From JBHGBB01 sp041946755 (lineage in GTDB: Bacteria > UBP4 > UBA4092 > JAOAEQ01): DNA of 20,712 nucleotides. Position numbers and translations under genes: made by a program. The notes beneath the pieces are model-generated. The model saw nothing but the letters and a program-made list of their open reading frames with translations, did not search any database and was not told the DNA's origin. The stretch is from assembly GCA_041946755.1 (NCBI GenBank), contig JBHGBB010000045.1, positions 1 through 20,712 of the forward strand. Direction: 5' to 3'. This document shows positions 15,825-20,712 of this stretch, one piece after another (the first letter of the stretch is position 1; each line of letters begins with the position of its first letter).

Positions 15825-15965
15825 TTGCTTGAACAGCGTAGAAAAAGTTATACTGCATACGACCAGCTTTCCTGTAAAGAACTTGAGTTAATGCCTGACT
15901 TTATCGAAGCTAACGAAGCAGCACATTTACCTAAAATAGCAGCTTTTTATCCGAAACTAGAATAA
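15825..15965 (+). pseudogene. Short orphan ORF or gene remnant
   Basis: The frame is open from 15792 (after TAG) to TAA at 15963-15965. From a TTG at 15825 it encodes 46 residues: LLEQRRKSYTAYDQLSCKEL, then an acidic/helical part ending AAFYPKLE. Codon choice and composition look protein-like (amphipathic, charged, no low-complexity run). There is no in-frame ATG before 15891, only a weak AAG site, though a TATAAT-like box lies at 15806-15811. I do not recognise a family. It could be a small protein starting at TTG or the tail of a decayed gene. Confidence 0.3.
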
Positions 15966-15976
15966 ACCTTTTCCGC

Positions 15977-16005
15977 TTGACATTCGTCTAAGATTGGGAT
16001 AAACT
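15977..16005 (+). promoter_or_regulatory. Promoter of the pilB-pilT-pilB run
   Basis: TTGACA (15977-15982, exact), a 17-base spacer and TAAACT (16000-16005, four of six). An inverted repeat, TTGGGA (15994-15999) with TCCCAA (16025-16030) and inner ACATAC/GTATGT (16007-16012 with 16020-16025), spans the -10 and the probable start near 16012, as an operator would. Confidence 0.6.
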
Positions 16006-16139
16006 TACATACTGTGCAGGTATGTCCCAAGAATAAGTATCGGATATTGATGCCTGAAAAGCCTGATGAAATCTAGGTTTTTCTCTTTCAGGAAACGACT
16101 CCGAAAGAGCGATTCCGTATAACTAGGCGATGATGTTTT

Positions 16140-17855
16140 ATGGCAGATAAGCCGGATAAACCAAAACAAGATAATCTGATTAAAATTCTCGAAGAAGCGC
16201 AATTGGTTTCTTCCGATACCGCAAACAAAGCGATCAATCAATCGGAAGAACTCGGCCAATCCGTTAAACAGGTCTTGATTCAAGAAGGTAAGGTTACCGA
16301 AGACCAAGTTCTCGCCGCATTAGCCGAAAAACTCAATATGAAAATAATCGACCTGGACTTTATTCAGGTCGACCAGGAAGCAGTTAAACGCGTTCCGGAA
16401 AAAACCGCTAAACATTACCATATCTTCCCGATTGGATTCACCGATAATACCCTAACCGTAGCGATGTCTGATCCGCTCAATGTGCAGATTGAAGACGAGT
16501 TACGGAACCTAACCGGCTGCCAGATTAAAGGCGCGTTTGCTAAAGAGGAACAAATTCAACGCGCCATTAAAAAGTATTATGAAGGCAATGTTATCGAGCA
16601 GTTGATTGAAAAAGTCGCTGAAGAGCAGCGACAAGCAGTGGAAACTACTACCGACTACGATTTACCGGAAGAGAAACTTGCGGAAGAAGCGCCGGTAGTT
16701 AAACTGGTTAACCTTCTATTCAGGCAAGCATTACACGACCGGGCGTCAGATATTCATATCGAACCGTTTGCCAAAGGCGTTAAAGTCCGGTTTCGGATTG
16801 ATGGTGTGTTGCACGAAATGACCCCACCGCCGAAACAATGGCAGAATGCGATTATTTCCCGTATCAAGATTCTTTCCGGCATGGATTTGGCCGAAAAACG
16901 GATTCCGCAAGACGGTCGTATTAAACTCCATATTGAAGAAAAAAATATCGATGTTCGTGTATCCGCGCTTCCAGCACTATACGGTCCCAGTGTGGTCATG
17001 CGGTTGTTAGACCAAAGCACGGTTCTCCTTGGTTTGGAAGACGTCGGATTCTTACCGGATAATATCGAATTATTCCAGCAGCAGATTAAAAAACCTAATG
17101 GCATTCTCTTACTTACCGGTCCTACCGGTTCGGGAAAAACCACTACTCTCTATGCTGCATTATCAGCGATTAATACCGTCGATAAAAAACTGATTACCGT
17201 TGAAGACCCGGTCGAATATCAAATTAACGGTATCAACCAAGTCCAGGTTAATACTGATATCGGCTTATCATTTGCAGTCGGATTACGGCATATGTTGCGG
17301 CAGTCGCCCGACGTTATTCTGGTAGGCGAATGTCGTGATACCGAAACGGCAGAAATTGCGATTCGAGCAGCGTTAACCGGTCATTTGGTATTCAGCACCC
17401 TGCATACCAATGATGCCCCAAGTTCTACCACCCGTCTTATTGATATGGGCATTAAACCGTTCTTGGTCGCATCCAGTTTGCAGGCGGTGGTTGCACAACG
17501 GTTGATCCGAAAAATCTGCGGGTCTTGTAAAGAGCCCTATCATCCTGATGAAGAAACCTTAAAACTGGTTGGCGCCCCGCAATCAGAATGGGATAAAATT
17601 GTTCTATATCGCGGGAAAGGGTGCGAGAAATGCAATTATTCCGGGTATAAAGGGCGAACCGCAATTCATGAAATAATGGTGTTGAATGAGAAGATACGGC
17701 AACTGGTATTAGAACGTACTTCGTCAAACGCAATTAAACGGGTTGCACAAAAAAGTGGGATGCGAACCTTGCGGGAAGATGGGATGAAAAAAGCTATGTT
17801 AGGCCAAACCACACCGCAAGAAGTTATGCGCATTACCGCAACCGATATCTCATAA
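16140..17855 (+). CDS. pilB: Type IV pilus extension ATPase PilB (GspE family), copy 1
   Basis: The 571-aa product has the full PilB/GspE order: an N-terminal MshEN-type domain (about 10-155), then VVKLVNLLFRQALHDRASDIHIEPF (start of the N2D domain), Walker A GPTGSGKT (327-334, Lys333), Asp box TVEDPVEYQ, Walker B region SPDVILVGECRD, His box TGHLVFSTLHTNDAPS, and the four-Cys zinc site CGSC...CEKC. In PilB the ATPase drives pilin assembly at the inner membrane. Walker B reads GECRD instead of the common GEIRD; the catalytic Glu is kept. The ATG at 16140 lacks a Shine-Dalgarno site (only AGG about 15 bases upstream). It could in principle be the type II secretion ATPase GspE, but the adjacent pilT favours a type IV pilus. 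Confidence 0.93.
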   Translation: MADKPDKPKQDNLIKILEEAQLVSSDTANKAINQSEELGQSVKQVLIQEGKVTEDQVLAALAEKLNMKIIDLDFIQVDQEAVKRVPEKTAKHYHIFPIGFTDNTLTVAMSDPLNVQIEDELRNLTGCQIKGAFAKEEQIQRAIKKYYEGNVIEQLIEKVAEEQRQAVETTTDYDLPEEKLAEEAPVVKLVNLLFRQALHDRASDIHIEPFAKGVKVRFRIDGVLHEMTPPPKQWQNAIISRIKILSGMDLAEKRIPQDGRIKLHIEEKNIDVRVSALPALYGPSVVMRLLDQSTVLLGLEDVGFLPDNIELFQQQIKKPNGILLLTGPTGSGKTTTLYAALSAINTVDKKLITVEDPVEYQINGINQVQVNTDIGLSFAVGLRHMLRQSPDVILVGECRDTETAEIAIRAALTGHLVFSTLHTNDAPSSTTRLIDMGIKPFLVASSLQAVVAQRLIRKICGSCKEPYHPDEETLKLVGAPQSEWDKIVLYRGKGCEKCNYSGYKGRTAIHEIMVLNEKIRQLVLERTSSNAIKRVAQKSGMRTLREDGMKKAMLGQTTPQEVMRITATDIS

Positions 17856-17864
17856 TAAACAGAA

Positions 17865-17924
17865 TTAAGTACCCAGTATCAAGTACGAAATATTTTTATT
17901 TGATACGTGATACCCGGTACTTAA
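17865..17924. repeat. Inverted array of 7-base words, element B (AAGTACC / GGTACTT)
   Basis: Left words in 7-base phase: AAGTACC (17867), CAGTATC (17874), AAGTACG (17881). After a 14-base AT spacer come the complements in order: GATACGT (17902), GATACCC (17909), GGTACTT (17916). The outer 9 bases TTAAGTACC and GGTACTTAA pair exactly. It fills most of the 83-base pilB/pilT gap and ends 14 bases before the pilT ATG. No T-tract follows. Confidence 0.85.
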
Positions 17925-17930
17925 ACCATC

Positions 17931-17943
17931 ATTGAATTATGGC
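17931..17943 (+). promoter_or_regulatory. Shared 13-base start-codon context (pilT copy)
   Basis: ATTGAATTATGGC covers 8 bases upstream, the ATG and GC of codon 2. The same 13 bases occur at the second pilB start (19084-19096). No Shine-Dalgarno is present at either. Confidence 0.6.
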
Positions 17944-19003
17944 AATGGCTACGATGCACGAGTTGTTACAAATTATTGTCGAAAACAACTCATCGGACTT
18001 ACATATCGCGGTGGGAAAACCGCCAACCATGCGGCTTGACGGACGATTAGAACTGATCGGTAATCAAGTTTGTACCCCAGCGGATACGGAAAGGTTAATG
18101 GAAGAAATCACCCCGCCACGACATCAGCAGGCAATCATCGAATCCGGCTGCGCGGATTTCGGGTATGCCTTTTTAGATATCGCTCGGTTCCGAGTATCGG
18201 CATTCCGAACCCGCGGTGAAATCGGTATTGTTGCCCGATTGATTCCCTATAAGATTCTTTCTTTTGAACAGCTCGGATTACCCTCGGCGTTTATTAAAGA
18301 ACTCCTCTGCCGACCTCGAGGCCTGATTCTCATCGTCGGACCGACTGGTTCCGGTAAAACGACTTCATTAGCAACGATGATCGATTGGATCAATGAAAAT
18401 CGTGACGCGCATATTATTACTGTTGAAGACCCTATTGAATATTATCATCCGCATAAAAAGGGAATCGTTACGCATCGTGAGTTGGGTATCGATACCCCGT
18501 CGTTTGCGGCGGCTCTAAAACACGCGTTGCGGCAAGATCCGGATGTTATTCTGGTCGGTGAAATGCGGGATTTGGAAACCATGGAAGCGGCAATTACCGC
18601 AGCGGAAACCGGTCACTTGGTGTTTGCAACCCTGCATACGATTTCAGCTGCGCAAACGGTAGAACGTATCATCGACGCTTTCCCCATGAACCAACAGGAA
18701 CAAATTCGTATGCAGTTAGCAGTATCACTCGTTGCCGCTATTAGCCAGCAGTTATTGCCTAAAGCCAGCGGCCGCGGCCGAGTTGCGGCTTATGAAATCA
18801 TGATTTGTACTCCGGCAGTCGCTAACCTGATTCGAGAACGAAAAACAAACCGTATTCTATCATCAATTCAGACCGGTCAGAAATTAGGCATGAAAAGTAT
18901 GGACCAGTTCTTATTAGAGCTATACCAAAAAGGCGAAATTACCGCTGAAATGGCTATGGAACGAGCACAAGATCCGGAAGATTTACGAACGAAACTATTA
19001 TAA
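17939..19003 (+). CDS. pilT: Type IV pilus retraction ATPase PilT
   Basis: The 354-aa product is the usual PilT length and shows Walker A GPTGSGKT (134-141, Lys140), the Asp box TVEDPIEYYHPH, Walker B DPDVILVGEMRD, the His box TGHLVFATLHT, and the PilT-specific C-terminal motif seen as AVANLIRERKTNRI (the AIRNLIRE equivalent), followed by GMKSMDQFLLELYQKG. It lacks the GspE/PilB zinc Cys cluster and the long N-terminal domain, which separates it from its neighbours. PilT depolymerises pili to power twitching, uptake of DNA and adhesion. Another ATG lies two codons downstream; I keep the first because of the shared upstream 13-mer. It lies 83 bases after pilB1 and 88 before pilB2, each gap carrying a palindromic word array. 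Confidence 0.95.
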   Translation: MAMATMHELLQIIVENNSSDLHIAVGKPPTMRLDGRLELIGNQVCTPADTERLMEEITPPRHQQAIIESGCADFGYAFLDIARFRVSAFRTRGEIGIVARLIPYKILSFEQLGLPSAFIKELLCRPRGLILIVGPTGSGKTTSLATMIDWINENRDAHIITVEDPIEYYHPHKKGIVTHRELGIDTPSFAAALKHALRQDPDVILVGEMRDLETMEAAITAAETGHLVFATLHTISAAQTVERIIDAFPMNQQEQIRMQLAVSLVAAISQQLLPKASGRGRVAAYEIMICTPAVANLIRERKTNRILSSIQTGQKLGMKSMDQFLLELYQKGEITAEMAMERAQDPEDLRTKLL

Positions 19004-19016
19004 GCGCAGTATTCAG

Positions 19017-19079
19017 GCTTAAGTCATAAATCCTATGAGTACTTCATTTCTCTTAGGACTTAAGACTTAGGACTAGAAA
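19017..19079. repeat. Inverted array of 7-base words, element C (TCCTAAG / CTTAGGA)
   Basis: The right arm has phased words CTTAGGA (19052), CTTAAGA (19059), CTTAGGA (19066) and a truncated CTAGAAA (19073). The left arm has diverged complements GCTTAAG (19017), TCATAAA (19024), TCCTATG (19031). Arms 19018-19039 and 19050-19071 pair at 18 of 22 positions around a 10-base loop. It ends 12 bases before the second pilB start and has no T-tract. Confidence 0.82.
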
Positions 19080-19083
19080 CTGT

Positions 19084-19096
19084 ATTGAATTATGGC
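19084..19096 (+). promoter_or_regulatory. Shared 13-base start-codon context (second pilB copy)
   Basis: ATTGAATTATGGC spans the start ATG at 19092, identical to 17931-17943 at pilT. The bases on either side differ, so it is not simply an extension of the repeat arrays. Confidence 0.6.
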
Positions 19097-20712
19097 GACA
19101 CCACAAGAACCACCAAAAGAGCCGAATAAACAAAATCCGAAGGCTAAAGAAGAGGAAGCGGCGGATAATGTCTTTAAACCGGTAAATATCAATCCGCAAG
19201 ATGAAGAAGCGCAAACGCTTAGTTCCGCTACGCCAACATATTCCACCGAAGCTTTCGCCCCGTCAGAAACCGAAATGCTCAAAATGCTTTCCGATCAAAC
19301 CGGAATGCCATTTGTTGATATTGGCAATTTCCAAATCGATATGGGGCTTCTGAAGGATATCCCGATTTCGGTCGCTAAGTCCTATAAAATATTCCCATTG
19401 AAACAAGAAGAAAATGGAACGGTTATTATCGCTTTATCCGACCCGCTCAACATAAAAATCCTCGATGATTTACGATTACTCCTCGACCGGCCAGTACAAG
19501 GCGCTATTGCTACGGAAGAAGATATCAATGACGCGATTAATATGTATTATGGGATTGGAGAGGAAACGATCGAAAAAGTTGTCGAATTGATGCAAGAGCA
19601 AACCCAGGAATTAGAGGATATCCAGCAAGATCGAACGCAAATCGATTTAACCGACCTTGAAGCTATTGCGCATGAGGAACCGGTTATCCGATTAGTCAAC
19701 TTATTACTATTACAGGCTATTAAAGACCGCGCGAGTGACTTGCATATCGAACCGTTTTCTGAAACGTTACGCGTCCGATACCGGGTCGATGGTGTGCTTC
19801 ACGAGCTTCCGCCACCACCGAAACATTTACAGTTAGGCGTTTGCTCTCGTTTTAAAGTTATGGCAGGCATGGATATCGCCGAACGAAGAATGCCACAAGA
19901 TGGACGTATTAAATTAAATCTTGCCGGTCGCCAAATCGATTTGCGGGTTTCGACCATCCCGACAGTATGGGGTGAAAGTATCGTTATGCGTATTCTCGAT
20001 AAATCGATGATGATGATGGGATTGGAACAAATCGGGTTATTACCGGAAGTACATGATAAACTGAAAGTTATTATCGATAAACCGAATGGAATTATTCTGG
20101 TTACCGGTCCAACCGGGTGCGGTAAAACCACAACGTTATATTCAGCATTAAATGAAATATATACTCCGGAATTGAAAGTTATTACTACTGAAGATCCGGT
20201 CGAATATGAATTGGAAGGTGTCGTTCAGGTAAATATCAATGAGAATCTGGGTTTAACTTTTGCCAAATGCTTACGATCAATCCTTCGGCAAGATCCGGAT
20301 GTGATTATGGTCGGAGAAATTCGTGACTTGGAAACCGCCCAAATAGCGATTCAAGCTTCATTAACCGGTCATTTGGTATTATCGACGTTACATACCAACG
20401 ATGCCCCGAGTACGATTACCCGATTGATTGATATGGATGTAGAACCATTCTTAATTTCGTCAACTATGGAAGCGGTGGTTGCCCAACGGTTGATTCGAAC
20501 CATTTGTCCGGCATGTCGAGCGGAATATACTCCGGAACCGGATTTGTTTAAAGAGATGGGAGTTGATCCTTCAGATTTAGCCGGGATTCCGTTCTTCCAT
20601 GGTCGCGGTTGTGAAGATTGTAATTATTCCGGATATAAAGGCCGTATAGGTATTTTTGAATTATTAATTATTAACGATGAAGTCCGAGATTTGATTCTTG
20701 AACGAGCATCAA
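19092..20712 (+). CDS. pilB: Type IV pilus extension ATPase PilB, copy 2 (3' end outside window)
   Basis: The frame is open from the ATG at 19092 to the window end (540 codons seen). The N terminus is a Pro/Glu/Lys-rich, probably disordered stretch (MATPQEPPKEPNKQ and on to about residue 60), then an MshEN-type domain (about 64-155), the N2D start PVIRLVNLLLLQAIKDRASD, Walker A GPTGCGKT (339-346, Lys345), Asp box TTEDPVEYE, Walker B DPDVIMVGEIRD, His box TGHLVLSTLHTNDAPS, and the zinc site CPAC...CEDC. It is a full paralogue of pilB1, not a fragment, with the more standard Walker B. The two are clearly different in N-terminal part, suggesting separate partners or pilus types. Probably only about 15-40 residues are missing at the end. 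Confidence 0.95.
   Translation, partial: MATPQEPPKEPNKQNPKAKEEEAADNVFKPVNINPQDEEAQTLSSATPTYSTEAFAPSETEMLKMLSDQTGMPFVDIGNFQIDMGLLKDIPISVAKSYKIFPLKQEENGTVIIALSDPLNIKILDDLRLLLDRPVQGAIATEEDINDAINMYYGIGEETIEKVVELMQEQTQELEDIQQDRTQIDLTDLEAIAHEEPVIRLVNLLLLQAIKDRASDLHIEPFSETLRVRYRVDGVLHELPPPPKHLQLGVCSRFKVMAGMDIAERRMPQDGRIKLNLAGRQIDLRVSTIPTVWGESIVMRILDKSMMMMGLEQIGLLPEVHDKLKVIIDKPNGIILVTGPTGCGKTTTLYSALNEIYTPELKVITTEDPVEYELEGVVQVNINENLGLTFAKCLRSILRQDPDVIMVGEIRDLETAQIAIQASLTGHLVLSTLHTNDAPSTITRLIDMDVEPFLISSTMEAVVAQRLIRTICPACRAEYTPEPDLFKEMGVDPSDLAGIPFFHGRGCEDCNYSGYKGRIGIFELLIINDEVRDLILERAS

Larger units (their letters stand above)
15709..16139. other. 431-base intergenic region
   Basis: The region between the GHL10-like gene and pilB holds a short open frame at 15792-15965, a promoter at 15977-16005 with an overlapping inverted repeat, and an untranslated stretch of about 130 bases before pilB. 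No tRNA is present. Confidence 0.6.

Overview
The window reads as one contig piece from an uncultured, diderm-type bacterium with moderately AT-rich DNA. Secreted and lipoprotein-like proteins, a LolA-like paralogue family, SecD/SecF and type IV pilus ATPases all fit a Gram-negative envelope. The LolA-like plus TlpA set recalls proteins I associate with Planctomycetota or PVC-like metagenome lineages. That placement is only an impression: no rRNA or tRNA gene is present to test it.

Layout. (1) 1-3267, plus strand: a tandem family of at least three exported paralogues ending in a near-identical C-terminal tail (the first is cut by the window edge), followed closely by a secreted TlpA-like thioredoxin. 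(2) 3301-12624, minus strand: read in transcription order, secD, secF and an EF-G-2 type translational GTPase ending at a strong intrinsic terminator; then a CDF metal transporter with three C-terminal domains, a secreted clan GH-A-like glycoside hydrolase, and a CPBP intramembrane protease. (3) 12625-13449: a divergent control region with two consensus sigma-70 type promoters facing away from each other, one for secD and one for a long structured leader ahead of a small TPR protein. (4) 13450-15708, plus strand: the TPR protein, a 435-base gap with a 27-base perfect palindrome, and a secreted GHL10-like glycosidase. (5) 15709-20712, plus strand: a gap with a short orphan ORF and a promoter, then pilB, pilT and a second pilB that runs off the right edge.

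How the parts fit. SecD/SecF support protein export, which the many signal-peptide proteins here need. PilB (extension) and PilT (retraction) are the motors of a type IV pilus whose other genes probably lie to the right. The TlpA-like protein may act on the Cys-containing exported paralogues beside it.

The most unusual signal is non-coding. Three short same-strand gene gaps (secF/EF-G, pilB/pilT, pilT/pilB2) are each nearly filled by an inverted array of 7-base words. The architecture is the same in all three but the word differs. Each ends 12-28 bases before a start codon. The pilT and second pilB starts also share an exact 13-base sequence across the start codon in place of a Shine-Dalgarno site.
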